Shown here: positions 17,019 through 25,157 of the stretch, piece by piece | Numbering within the stretch: position 1 is the first letter of the stretch | How the letters are laid out: each line of letters begins with the position of its first letter | NCBI GenBank assembly: GCA_910585095.1 | Contig: CAJUBU010000016.1 | Location: 1 to 64,000 of the forward strand | DNA: 64,000 nt | Direction: 5' to 3' | Source: an uncultured Lachnospira sp. | GTDB taxonomy: Bacteria; Bacillota; Clostridia; Lachnospirales; Lachnospiraceae | The notes under the pieces: model-generated | What the model saw: only the letters and a program-made list of their open reading frames with translations | Databases searched by the model: none | Told to the model about the DNA's origin: nothing | Position numbers and translations under genes: made by a program

Positions 17019-17375
17019 TTATCGGATATCCCTTCTTTCCTCTGCATAATAAATCGTTGAAATGCCAAGCGTTCCTGTATCATCTACATCACAAATATAA
17101 AACGTTCTATCCCCAAAAATCAGACAGTCTGTTTTCTTTGCTTTTGGTTGTCCGCTTTGTACAATTGTATGAGTAACCACATGGTCTGTTATGCTGTGCT
17201 TGGTTCTATCATCAACCGTTGCTTCAGCCAAACAACCTTTTAATATATTCGTTCCATCACCTCTATGTTGATTGATTACCCTTCCTGTACTTGTTATATC
17301 CTGCTCATTTCTTTCAATAATAAATTCTTTGAACAGATTGGAAGGTCGAAGATACATTACTGTTGCATTATCCAT
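17019..17375 (-). CDS. Head-tail joining (head closure) protein
   Basis: A 118-residue protein with FGDRTFYICDVDDTGTLGIS near the C-terminus. Size, beta-rich composition and place between two connector genes suggest a head closure protein, which joins the portal to the tail. Its start overlaps the end of the upstream gene. The assignment rests mainly on gene order. Confidence 0.6.
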   Translation of the reverse strand: MDNATVMYLRPSNLFKEFIIERNEQDITSTGRVINQHRGDGTNILKGCLAEATVDDRTKHSITDHVVTHTIVQSGQPKAKKTDCLIFGDRTFYICDVDDTGTLGISTIYYAEERRDIR

Positions 17376-17789
17376 TTATTCCTGCCCTTTCGTTTTGCTG
17401 CATACCTGTATAGAAATAAGGTGGTTTTTGATTTTTTATATCACTATTACCAAAGCTTGGTATACTTGATTGAACCGATACTTCTTTTTTTAGTTTTTCA
17501 TATTCTTCTTTCCAAAGTTTTGCCCTATCATGCAATTCTAATGAAAGAGGACCCGTTTTTGTATTTACCTCATATGCAAAACGATGATACAAACTTTCTA
17601 GTAGCATTAACTTTGCTTTCTTCCATGAACGTTGATAAATATCTATGGCTGCCTGTATTTCTTCATCGGTTAATGCTGTTGTATCCGAACCCCCCCCTCA
17701 ACCATTGTGTCGCCCAACTCAAAACGCATACGGTCTTTTCCATAATTTAAAATATTAGCAGGCTCATACGTGTATGTACCTTTTGCCAT
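17368..17789 (-). pseudogene. Connector protein gene broken by a frameshift at a G8 tract
   Basis: An ATG at 17789 with an AAGGAG site gives MAKGTYTYEPANILNYGKDRM and then FELGDTMVEGG, and stops soon after a run of eight G (17690-17697). With nine G (or six) the frame continues SDTTALTDEEIQAAIDIYQRS into the 17368-17607 frame (MLLESLYHRFAYEVNTKTGP), giving a 140-residue protein of one connector family. The 422-bp span is one base short of whole codons. The run may be a real mutation, a phase-variable tract or a sequencing error. Confidence 0.75.
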
Positions 17790-17806
17790 TTTGGTATCAA
17801 CTCCTT

Positions 17807-18394
17807 TTAATTCATGCTTGTGGCTTCGTTATGTTCTTTCGATTCATTGATATTATCATTAGAGGAAAATAGATTATCCACTTGTTTTTTTGCTGCCTCT
17901 TTAATGGTTTTACGGCTATCTGCTGCATGTAAAAGTATCAAAACATTTTCACTCTGAATGGCTGCAATTGCCTTTGAACCTTCATCCGCATTTTGTTGCA
18001 TAATAGAAAATACCTGTTGAATTTCATCAGGTGTCACCAAAATAATGGCAATCTGCTCCTTTACTCCATCAGATTCTTTTTTGACGGAAACCGAAATCGT
18101 ACCATCATTTTCTGCCAACTTGCATTTCTTTAAATCTGCTACCACTTGTTGCAATTCTTCTTCTTTCTGTTTCATTGATACAATTGCTTCAGCAATCATT
18201 TTATCAACCTGCTCTTGTGTAAATAATCCACTCTCATTTTTAGAATACTGTGTTTCTTCATCAAGCTTTGAAATATAACCACTTCTTATTAGTTTCTCAC
18301 TTCTTGCAGGAAGAATCACATCATCTGGTATTGTATCACCCAAATGATAGGTAATTTTACCTACTGTAAGTTGTTTTAAACATAAATACTGCAT
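17807..18394 (-). CDS. Uncharacterised capsid-region protein
   Basis: A 195-residue protein: N-terminal MQYLCLKQLTVGKITYHLGD and IPDDVILPARSEKLIRSGYI, which resembles short phage proteins that follow the capsid gene, then a coiled coil (residues about 60-95) and a variable acidic tail. It lies between capsid and connector genes. No function is assigned. Confidence 0.6.
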   Translation of the reverse strand: MQYLCLKQLTVGKITYHLGDTIPDDVILPARSEKLIRSGYISKLDEETQYSKNESGLFTQEQVDKMIAEAIVSMKQKEEELQQVVADLKKCKLAENDGTISVSVKKESDGVKEQIAIILVTPDEIQQVFSIMQQNADEGSKAIAAIQSENVLILLHAADSRKTIKEAAKKQVDNLFSSNDNINESKEHNEATSMN

Positions 18395-18403
18395 ATCTGC
18401 CTC

Positions 18404-19447
18404 CTATACACATTTAGACAGATAACAGGCAAGGTCATCACATGTCTTTCTCATATCCGTTGCAATCAAACCTTCCATAAATTCAGAATGAGTCCCGCCT
18501 TCTCCTTCAAATACATCCGTTGCCATAAAATTGCCATTTCCAAGCATATCCCAAGTAAAAATATAACCCGCTGATGGTTCATCCACTCTAGGATTTGATG
18601 TTGTGTAAGAAAGCAACGCACCATCTGGCTCACAAATAAACTGCATATCATCATCTTGTCCTTCTTCTGCTGCATTATAAGTTGCATCCAACACTTTAAC
18701 CTCATCCACTCCAAACAATTCTGCTAACACTTTTTCAGTAACTTTTGCTGGATTTGCTGTACTTCCTGTATATTTTACACGTTCTAATAAATCTGGATGC
18801 TCCTTTAAAGCAAGATAGGTATTATATCCCAGTGTCAACTTATTAGGCGTCCTTCTGCCATCTAACACAATTTGACGTTTGCGGGTATCAAAAAATTGAA
18901 TGGGGTCTGAATTGGCATCGGAAAACTTAATAAACTGCTTGCCACTTGGTGTTACTCCTGCTCCTGAAGCAATGCCTGTAAACTCATTGTTCCATACCCC
19001 TGTTTTAAAGAAATGATTGGCAAACAAAATATCCAAATGTAATAATTGCTGGTCTACCACAAAACGATTTTTTGCTCGTTTAGGGTCAATCGATGGCGGC
19101 ACATTCGCACGCTGATAATTGACAGCTCCAATCTGGTCGATTCCTACAATAATCTGGTCTACTTCACATTTATACGTTTGGTCTGTGTGTCCCATTTGAG
19201 CTGGCGGCACTTTGCCAAACTTTGGTTTTCTTCTTACATTATCCCTTGCTAAATCACCTTTATTATAGACATAGTAATATCCTGTTGAAAATTCCACAGG
19301 ACAAATTGGAAAAATACTTGTTGCTACATAATTACTTGCATTCGCAAAAAAAGCCATACTCATATTCGTTAAATAACGGTTTGGTTTCCACCCCTTTGCA
19401 ATACGTGCTGATAATTCACTGGCACTTCCTATTTCTCTTCCACTCAT
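18404..19447 (-). CDS. Major capsid protein
   Basis: A 347-residue protein whose place after the decoration gene and before connectors, and whose content (AFFANASNYVATSIFPICPV, DIGRKRQ-like stretch FFDTRKRQIVLDGRRTPNKL, C-terminal DLACYLSKCV), fit a major capsid protein of the clostridial PBSX-like group. The ATG at 19447 follows AAGGAGG. The protein forms the icosahedral shell. Frame and length look intact. Confidence 0.85.
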   Translation of the reverse strand: MSGREIGSASELSARIAKGWKPNRYLTNMSMAFFANASNYVATSIFPICPVEFSTGYYYVYNKGDLARDNVRRKPKFGKVPPAQMGHTDQTYKCEVDQIIVGIDQIGAVNYQRANVPPSIDPKRAKNRFVVDQQLLHLDILFANHFFKTGVWNNEFTGIASGAGVTPSGKQFIKFSDANSDPIQFFDTRKRQIVLDGRRTPNKLTLGYNTYLALKEHPDLLERVKYTGSTANPAKVTEKVLAELFGVDEVKVLDATYNAAEEGQDDDMQFICEPDGALLSYTTSNPRVDEPSAGYIFTWDMLGNGNFMATDVFEGEGGTHSEFMEGLIATDMRKTCDDLACYLSKCV

Positions 19448-19461
19448 TAATCAAAACCTCC

Positions 19462-19863
19462 TTACGCTGTTGCAGGCTTATAACCTGCTTTACTAATTTG
19501 AACTTGAATCCATGTTCCTGCTTTTGCTGCATTACTTAATGCCATACCGACAATAAAATCGCCATCTTTTGCCGCTACTGCTTTTCCCTCTGCATTGGTT
19601 GCAAGCTCTGTACCGATTGTAAGTGCTTCACCTGCTACCCATTTGCCAACATCTTTAATCTGAATATCTACATCCCCGCCTTTTTCTACAATCTCATCGG
19701 TTTCTATAAGAGAAATTCCAATGACATGAGCGCCTGCTGTTGGTTTCAAAACAGCGCCATCTTGAACGGATAGTGCTATTCCTCTTGCATTTTCTAGCTT
19801 TTCACTCGCTGGTAATACAATTGTTGGACTTTCATTAATACTTGTTCCAAAATAAGTTGACAT
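19462..19863 (-). CDS. Head decoration protein (DUF2190-like)
   Basis: A 133-residue protein, beta-rich and Gly/Ala-rich, with VGKWVAGEALTIGTELATNA and a C-terminal AAKAGTWIQVQI, typical of capsid decoration proteins. It directly precedes the major capsid gene. It would stabilise the shell from outside. Confidence 0.75.
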   Translation of the reverse strand: MSTYFGTSINESPTIVLPASEKLENARGIALSVQDGAVLKPTAGAHVIGISLIETDEIVEKGGDVDIQIKDVGKWVAGEALTIGTELATNAEGKAVAAKDGDFIVGMALSNAAKAGTWIQVQISKAGYKPATA

Positions 19864-19866
19864 TGT

Positions 19867-21153
19867 TTATTCCTCCTCACATCGTTTAGCCAATTCAGGA
19901 TTATTTATAAATACTTCATCGAGTGCTTGTGCCATTGATAACCCCGTTTTTGATTTTCTAAGTTCTACGGCTTTTGCCTCTGCTTCTGCCCATGCTTCAC
20001 CGCCAAAATCACTGTTATGACCCGATTTTCCAATCTCCGAAAAAGCACCTGATTTTTCAACGGTTTCTACTGCTTGGTCTAACACTGTAATCATATCTTG
20101 ATAAGCTGTACCACCTGCTGCCTTTAAGCTTTTAAACAGTGGCACAAGTTCTTCTTCTTTTTTTCCGATAATGGTATATTTTTTTGCAATATCGTAAAGT
20201 TCTCTATCTTGTGCTTCCTGTTTAAATTTCTTTAATTCTTCCAATTCAGCTGCAACTGCTGGATGCAATCCCTTATAAATGGTATCCGACTCATTGGTCT
20301 GCTGATTTGGTGACAATGCCTGTTGTGATGACTGTTCCACTGTTTGTATGGATTGTTCTGTCTGTGTAACTGATTTTGCAATAATAGGTTCTGCCTGAAC
20401 TTGCTGTACTTGTGCAGCAGGTGTTGTTGACATACCCTTTTGTGACTGTACCTGTTCATCTTGTGTACCATAACGCTTCTCGATACTTTCCAGAAATGCT
20501 TTTTCTGCATCGGTTAATTTACTTTTATCAATTTTCATTTCTTTTCTATCTCCTTCCTGATTTTGACTACTATCAAACTGTTTTTGCTTATCCTTTTGCA
20601 TTGCTGCCTTTTCAATCCCTTCATTGAGCCTTTGTACTGCTGATTTCATTACCTCTAAATCGGTTTGTGAAATATCTTCATTTTTGATAACAACACTTGC
20701 TTCTTTACCACCAGCCCATTGACTAATGGCTGTTTTTACAACCTCTGTAAACTCTTCAAGGCTTTCTTGCATAGCTGTAGCTGCATTGCTGCTGTCCATC
20801 TCCTCATCACATAAAATAGAACAAAGCGAAGACTGAAGCGCATAACAAATATCCCAAATCTCATCTGCAATTTTGCGATTCTTGGTTTCATTTAATTTTT
20901 CTTTAAAACTGATAGAATCCCCTTTTTGTATTTCATCAACCGCACTGTCAATTTCTTCTTGTGCCATTCCTGCTGCCTTGCCAATAAAACAAAACAGCTT
21001 TTTTAAGATATTGCCACTGCATTTTTGATTCTCTTCTTCTAAGGATTCTTTGCTATCCTTCATCTTAAACAGTTTGATATGTGCATCGGGATTTGCTCCT
21101 TCATCTACAAAATCAACTTTCTTGATTTTAAGATTTTTAAGTTTTGTTGCCAC
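19867..21153 (-). CDS. Scaffold-like head protein with XkdF C-terminal-type start
   Basis: The most likely start is a GTG at 21153 behind GGAGGG, giving VATKLKNLKIKKVDFVDEGA; this KKVDFVDEGANPDAHI motif is seen in XkdF-type and related head proteins. The rest is acidic and Gln-rich with long helices (residues about 200-330), and ends in FGGEAWAEAEAKAVELRKSK, as in scaffold proteins. It sits just upstream of the decoration and capsid genes. It probably guides shell assembly and is then lost or cleaved. Confidence 0.7.
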   Translation of the reverse strand: MATKLKNLKIKKVDFVDEGANPDAHIKLFKMKDSKESLEEENQKCSGNILKKLFCFIGKAAGMAQEEIDSAVDEIQKGDSISFKEKLNETKNRKIADEIWDICYALQSSLCSILCDEEMDSSNAATAMQESLEEFTEVVKTAISQWAGGKEASVVIKNEDISQTDLEVMKSAVQRLNEGIEKAAMQKDKQKQFDSSQNQEGDRKEMKIDKSKLTDAEKAFLESIEKRYGTQDEQVQSQKGMSTTPAAQVQQVQAEPIIAKSVTQTEQSIQTVEQSSQQALSPNQQTNESDTIYKGLHPAVAAELEELKKFKQEAQDRELYDIAKKYTIIGKKEEELVPLFKSLKAAGGTAYQDMITVLDQAVETVEKSGAFSEIGKSGHNSDFGGEAWAEAEAKAVELRKSKTGLSMAQALDEVFINNPELAKRCEEE

Positions 21154-21184
21154 GTTTATTTTCCCTCCTTCCTTTTCATTCATT

Positions 21185-21230
21185 TTTATAAAACAAAAGG
21201 ACATCTGTTATCCGATGCCCTTTGAATTAT
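21185..21230 (-). terminator. Hairpin terminator, copy 2 of a 46-bp repeat
   Basis: Near-identical to 4131-4176: the stem sequences AAAGGGCATC and GATGTCCTTT followed by TTGTTTTATAAA on the minus strand. It closes the ORF6N gene, which is an insertion in the head gene block. Confidence 0.75.
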
Positions 21231-21260
21231 CATTATTTTGCTTTACATTTGTCTTCAATC

Positions 21261-22052
21261 TTATGCACAATATTTAATTTCATACTCTGAAACAATCTTA
21301 GAGAAAATTTCTCTAAGTTTTTTATCATCTTCAATAATATCCATTCGGTTTATTCCATTAATTTCAGTCTTAGTACAACCATTATCCATCATTCTTTGTT
21401 TCTTATTACGCAATCTTATACTTAAATCACACCCTGCTCTATATTCCAGTTCCGAATACATTTCTGTACGAAGAATATTAAAAGGTTTATCAATACTTTT
21501 TTGTATATGGTTAAACTTTGCATTTATTTCTTCTCGCCAGTTATCAAATACAGGCTTAACGGCTTCTTTGATATTTTCTGTTGTTTCAACTGCTTTTTGT
21601 GCCATTTCCTTTGCTTCTTTTGCATTACGCTCTGTCTGTGCCATTTGGTCTAACATTCCATAGAGCATTTGCATTTGAGGAGATAAATCTGTTACAAGTT
21701 GTTGAACCCTAAAATATCCATTTACAAGTTCTCGTTGTACTTTCCAAGCCAAATCATCTGTAAAGGATTTAACAAGCATTAAGTAGCCTTGTTCTGTGAT
21801 AAGCACCTTATCCATATAATCATTGTCAGATATAGTAATTATGCGGCTTTTCCGAATTTCGGAATTGCTTATTATAAAATAATCTTCTCCTTCAACAAAT
21901 CTTTTCTTGTTGTCAAGAAATCTTTTGTTTGCTGTTCCCTCTGGTCTTTCGTGTACCATATCAATATCTTTAAATGTTACTATTCTTTGACCTTTATATT
22001 CTTTAATTGAAATATCTGCATTTCCAATATGTACTAAAGTATTATTAACCAT
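21261..22052 (-). CDS. ORF6N-domain phage antirepressor-like protein (outer prophage)
   Basis: The start at 22052 follows GAGGAGG with an 8-base gap. The N-terminal 110 residues are an ORF6N domain (RIVTFKDIDMVHERPEGTA, then TEQGYLMLVKSFTDDLAW), a DNA-binding module of phage antirepressors. A coiled coil follows (about 120-170). The C-terminal part has RAGCDLSIRLRNKKQRMMDN. It is unusual to find such a gene amid head genes; its own terminator suggests a mobile cassette. The nested element has a similar N-terminus at 27056-27877. Confidence 0.8.
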   Translation of the reverse strand: MVNNTLVHIGNADISIKEYKGQRIVTFKDIDMVHERPEGTANKRFLDNKKRFVEGEDYFIISNSEIRKSRIITISDNDYMDKVLITEQGYLMLVKSFTDDLAWKVQRELVNGYFRVQQLVTDLSPQMQMLYGMLDQMAQTERNAKEAKEMAQKAVETTENIKEAVKPVFDNWREEINAKFNHIQKSIDKPFNILRTEMYSELEYRAGCDLSIRLRNKKQRMMDNGCTKTEINGINRMDIIEDDKKLREIFSKIVSEYEIKYCA

Positions 22053-22077
22053 ATTCATTCCTCCTCAAACTGATTTT

Positions 22078-22536
22078 TTAAAGTGCTATTCGTTCAGCTT
22101 CGCCTTCAATAGAAAACATTAAATATGTTCCATCTTTAACCTTTTCCCAAACATCTTTGTCTAAAACCTTAAAGCCAATCCACCATCCAATTGGAAGAGT
22201 ACCAGATGGAATGCCGATTGCCTGCATTTTTTCTTCTGTAAACACAATACTTTCAATTAGAACTGCAGCACCGCCTCTTTCGTGCATTTCGCCGCCCTCT
22301 CGGTACAACTCTACAAATTCATAAGCTGCTCTCTCTAATTCCTCTGGTTCTACAATATCTTTTTGCCAATCCTCAATTAATTCTCCATCGACACGCATGG
22401 AAACACTTGCCCATCCAAAGGCAAGCATTTTGTCATCATCTGATTTCATAATTTTAAATTTGCCTTTTAGGACATTTTCAGACTCTTTTTGTTGACTATA
22501 AATAGGGTTTACAATTATATCTGAAAATCTTTTCAT
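22078..22536 (-). CDS. XkdF-like prohead protease
   Basis: The start at 22536 is chosen because GGGGA lies 5 bases upstream; the frame extends further but overlaps the previous gene. The product (about 152 residues) has the XkdF pattern: FGWASVSMRVDGELIEDWQK, VEPEELERAAYEFV, then MHERGGAAVLIESIVFTEEK and TYLMFSIEGEAERI. XkdF is a putative phage serine protease that matures head proteins. The conserved ERG..VIES-like region is present. It lies between MuF and scaffold genes as in PBSX. Confidence 0.85.
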   Translation of the reverse strand: MKRFSDIIVNPIYSQQKESENVLKGKFKIMKSDDDKMLAFGWASVSMRVDGELIEDWQKDIVEPEELERAAYEFVELYREGGEMHERGGAAVLIESIVFTEEKMQAIGIPSGTLPIGWWIGFKVLDKDVWEKVKDGTYLMFSIEGEAERIAL

Positions 22537-22579
22537 CATATCCCCTTCTTTCAAAATAGGTATAAAAAAAAGAGCCTTT

Positions 22580-22957
22580 TTAAGACTCTTCTTCAAAGTA
22601 TGGACATTGGGCATCTTCTCGCGCCCATATTTCATTTGGTATTCCAGTATGTTTTTCATTTTCTGGATATATTTTGCAATGACATTCTGGATTTCCTTTT
22701 TGTTTCTTACATTTTATGCAGATGGAATTTTTCCATCTATGTATTCCATCAAGAATGATTGTTATTGTTTCTAAATATCCAAGTGGATAAAAAAGACGTT
22801 TTACATCTTCTGGTATATCTGTTTTTACATACGCATTTAATTCTTTTGAAAACTGTATCCATTCATCATCATCTCTTACTTGGTTATGGTCTATTTTCCA
22901 CATAATTTCTTGAATACGTTTATCCTTTATCTTTTTCTTAACTTCTGTTACATTCAT
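22580..22957 (-). CDS. Uncharacterised Cys-rich protein, candidate immunity protein for the MuF toxin domain
   Basis: A 125-residue protein whose C-terminal half contains CIKCKKQKGNPECHCKIYP (six Cys/His positions, possibly zinc-binding). It starts 12 bp after the MuF-zincin gene. In MuF polymorphic toxin systems the gene directly downstream usually encodes the immunity protein. That is the only basis for the suggested role; the fold is not recognised. Confidence 0.6.
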   Translation of the reverse strand: MNVTEVKKKIKDKRIQEIMWKIDHNQVRDDDEWIQFSKELNAYVKTDIPEDVKRLFYPLGYLETITIILDGIHRWKNSICIKCKKQKGNPECHCKIYPENEKHTGIPNEIWAREDAQCPYFEEES

Positions 22958-22969
22958 TTCTAAAACCTC

Positions 22970-23875
22970 TTAATATAATATATTTAACATTTCTGACAAC
23001 TTTTCATACTCTTCCACTGTTGTAGTTACATCATGACTAAGTATATCATACATTTTATTAGACAACCAGTCTAATCGCTTTGTAACAGGCATTTCAATTA
23101 ATTTCTTTGCAAAATCATATGTACTATTACATATACCAACTCTTTCATTTATTATGTGTAATACATCCAGCATTTCATCATATTGTGAACTAATAATTTC
23201 TATTCCCTCTACCTTACAAATTTCCTCTGTCATAAGCTGTACAGTTGCTTCTTCAATATTTCGATATTGCCTATAATTTTTTCTTTCAAGATAACTAATT
23301 GACCTTGCATGTATCTGTTCATGTAAAATAATTGAAGGGGCAGTTTCATGTTTAGTTAAAATATCACAACCCCACATTTTACCATAATTCACAGTAGTAC
23401 CATCTGGATTTGGTATGCCTTTATCATCTACTATCATATTCCCACTCCATTTGCTTGGAGTAGAGATATGTTTAGAAGCTATTTCTTCTGTTTGAGCTGC
23501 AATACTTTCTATTTCTTCTGTACTATATTCTTTCAATGAATTTTCCTGTGTAATAGATACTTTCATTTCAGGTAAATTTTCATTTGTATATACTAGAGGT
23601 TCAGTTTCTATGTATTCCACCGCACAGGCACATCTTGGATGCGCTGGCGGTGTAAGATTTTCTCCTGCGTTCCAGCTGCTTCCCATTTGAAACTTATCAT
23701 CCATAGCAAGTTCTAGTCCTTCTAATGCTCTGCACTGCTCACATACCATATCATCACCAGAAGTACACCAACGCTTTACAACAACACCCATCAACTTTTG
23801 TGCCTGAGCCTGACGGATTGCCTCATCGGCTCCTCTATTATAAGCCGTAGCCATTTCTGTCTGGGCAATGGTCAT
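22970..23875 (-). CDS. MuF head protein C-terminal part with an HExxH toxin-like domain
   Basis: Residues 1-100 are the end of a MuF/SPP1 gp7-like head morphogenesis domain: CEQCRALEG, then NLTPPAHPRCACAVEYIE. Residues about 160-290 form an added domain with IILHEQIHARSISYLE (HExxH zinc motif) and a downstream Glu pair in NIEEATVQLMTEEI, a zincin pattern. It is in frame with the 23933-24529 gene, separated by TAA plus 19 sense codons (KKAREAAAKYAEKQHRYRA). The ATG at 23875 has no clear ribosome binding site. It may be expressed poorly or not at all. Confidence 0.75.
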   Translation of the reverse strand: MTIAQTEMATAYNRGADEAIRQAQAQKLMGVVVKRWCTSGDDMVCEQCRALEGLELAMDDKFQMGSSWNAGENLTPPAHPRCACAVEYIETEPLVYTNENLPEMKVSITQENSLKEYSTEEIESIAAQTEEIASKHISTPSKWSGNMIVDDKGIPNPDGTTVNYGKMWGCDILTKHETAPSIILHEQIHARSISYLERKNYRQYRNIEEATVQLMTEEICKVEGIEIISSQYDEMLDVLHIINERVGICNSTYDFAKKLIEMPVTKRLDWLSNKMYDILSHDVTTTVEEYEKLSEMLNILY

Positions 23876-23932
23876 TGCCCTATATCGGTGCTGCTTTTCT
23901 GCATATTTGGCAGCAGCTTCTCTTGCTTTCTT

Positions 23933-24529
23933 TTAAACACTCTCTGTTTTCATTCTTGGATGCTGCTCTTTTAGGTTTGCAACCACATTTTCATAATATC
24001 GTAAATTTGCTTTTGCCTGTGGCTCTGTCAAGCCGATACAGGATCGAATAAATTTTGCTAACTCATCAACACTATGCTTTTCTCTGACAGACCTTGCGAG
24101 TAAAGCTGAAATCGCTCCTTTTTGCTCTTGTGTAACAGCAGTTACAAACTCAGCTCCATGATGTTGAATCCAATTGATTGCATGAGATGAATGAAAGGTA
24201 AATCTTTGTAAATCGAACAATATAGGCTGACTAACTGAACCCGCTTTCATGGCATCTTCCCAAACATAACGAAGCTTATTTTGCACCAAAATGGAATAAT
24301 CTTTCGACCATATATTAAATGTTTCTTTTGTCATCACACCTTCTATAACAGCCTGTCGAAGTTCCTGATAGGTAATCGCTGCCTGCTGGTCTTTCCAAAA
24401 TCCACACAATATCTGTATTGGAGTATTTGCATTATCTTTTAAATAATCTTCTAATCGTTTTAATATTTCATTTGCATTTCCTGCCTTTGCTTTTTGGAAG
24501 TATCTGCATGGTCGAATAAGAAAAGTCAT
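23933..24529 (-). CDS. MuF (phage head morphogenesis) protein, N-terminal part ending at an in-frame TAA
   Basis: A 198-residue protein with the MuF N-terminal layout (AKAGNANEILKRLEDYLKD, QPILFDLQRFTFHSSHAIN). It ends HPRMKTESV followed by TAA, after which KKAREAAAKYAEKQ continues in the same frame into 22970-23875. In relatives this junction is continuous, so AAA, GAA or CAA to TAA is likely. The full gene would be 519 residues. MuF is a minor capsid protein needed for DNA ejection. The ATG follows the portal gene stop by 2 bp. Confidence 0.8.
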   Translation of the reverse strand: MTFLIRPCRYFQKAKAGNANEILKRLEDYLKDNANTPIQILCGFWKDQQAAITYQELRQAVIEGVMTKETFNIWSKDYSILVQNKLRYVWEDAMKAGSVSQPILFDLQRFTFHSSHAINWIQHHGAEFVTAVTQEQKGAISALLARSVREKHSVDELAKFIRSCIGLTEPQAKANLRYYENVVANLKEQHPRMKTESV

Positions 24530-24531
24530 CT

Positions 24532-24876
24532 TTACACCCTCCCTAATCGTCTTTTAGCCGCTTCCTGCATATCTTGTGATATATCTTCTTCCTCTTTTAT
24601 ATTGATTTCATTTGTATTCTGTGATTCTGGCGGCTGATTTTGCATTTGCAAATCGCTTCTTTTTTGGTCTATTGTTCGAGTATCACCATGAAATGTACGT
24701 TCTGGCAAATGTCCTACCTGTCTAATATAATCTTCTAATCCATCATCTGGAACTAAAACACCAATCCCTGTCATATCTTTAATAAAGGCAGATACTTTTG
24801 TAATATCTGCGTCTTCAATATCACCATGTGTCATTTTAGGGTATGCTGTAATACCAGAAAAATGCTGTTTATTCAT
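24532..24876 (-). CDS. Portal protein, C-terminal fragment (separated by the nested element)
   Basis: The 114-residue frame starts at an internal ATG (MNKQHFSGITAYPKMTHGD). The true reading frame extends 12 more codons to the junction at 24910 (TFNSQGIPALID). Joined at the 7-bp core to 37821-38842 it completes a portal of 466 residues. The C-terminal part (DAD-ITKVSAFIKDMTGIG, DYIRQVGHLPERT) fits Mu gp29-like portals. As it stands it has no ribosome binding site and is probably not translated on its own. Confidence 0.8.
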   Translation of the reverse strand: MNKQHFSGITAYPKMTHGDIEDADITKVSAFIKDMTGIGVLVPDDGLEDYIRQVGHLPERTFHGDTRTIDQKRSDLQMQNQPPESQNTNEINIKEEEDISQDMQEAAKRRLGRV

Positions 24877-24910
24877 ATCAATTAATGCTGGAATCCCCTG
24901 ACTGTTAAAG

Positions 24911-24917
24911 GTTTCGC
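24911..24917. repeat. Attachment core at the integrase end of the nested element
   Basis: GTTTCGC, in the portal coding sequence (codons ACC and GAA on the minus strand). It is identical to the core at 37821-37827. The adjoining bases differ, so the core is 7 bp. Confidence 0.75.
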
Positions 24918-25070
24918 TTATAACATTCTATTATTTTTTATACATTTAATGTCGTTTAATACTATGCCAAACAATGCTACAATCACTGTAAAAAAGCCAT
25001 TTTTACCGAATATATAAACATACGTTCTTTTATTTCTGTGCAATGTTTGTATAATGATTGTTTAGTAATT

Positions 25071-25103
25071 TTGTGTAAAAAATTGTGTAAATACTTGTGT
25101 AAA
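25071..25103 (+). repeat. Three arm-type integrase repeats at the integrase end
   Basis: TTGTGTAAA occurs at 25071, 25083 and 25095, with an exact 12-bp period, 55-90 bp beyond the integrase stop codon and about 155 bp from the core. Two related copies lie near the other end (37727-37746). Such direct repeats are the usual binding sites of the N-terminal domain of tyrosine integrases. Confidence 0.65.
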
Positions 25104-25157
25104 AAAAAACTTGTTCAAAATGGCAGTAGCTCTCATATATCAACAATACCATTCTTT

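Noticed and set aside
10798..23935. Stop-codon reassignment as an explanation of the in-frame TGA and TAA
   Set aside because: Two different stop codons are involved, only single instances occur, and all other genes use TGA and TAA as normal stops. Independent mutations are simpler.
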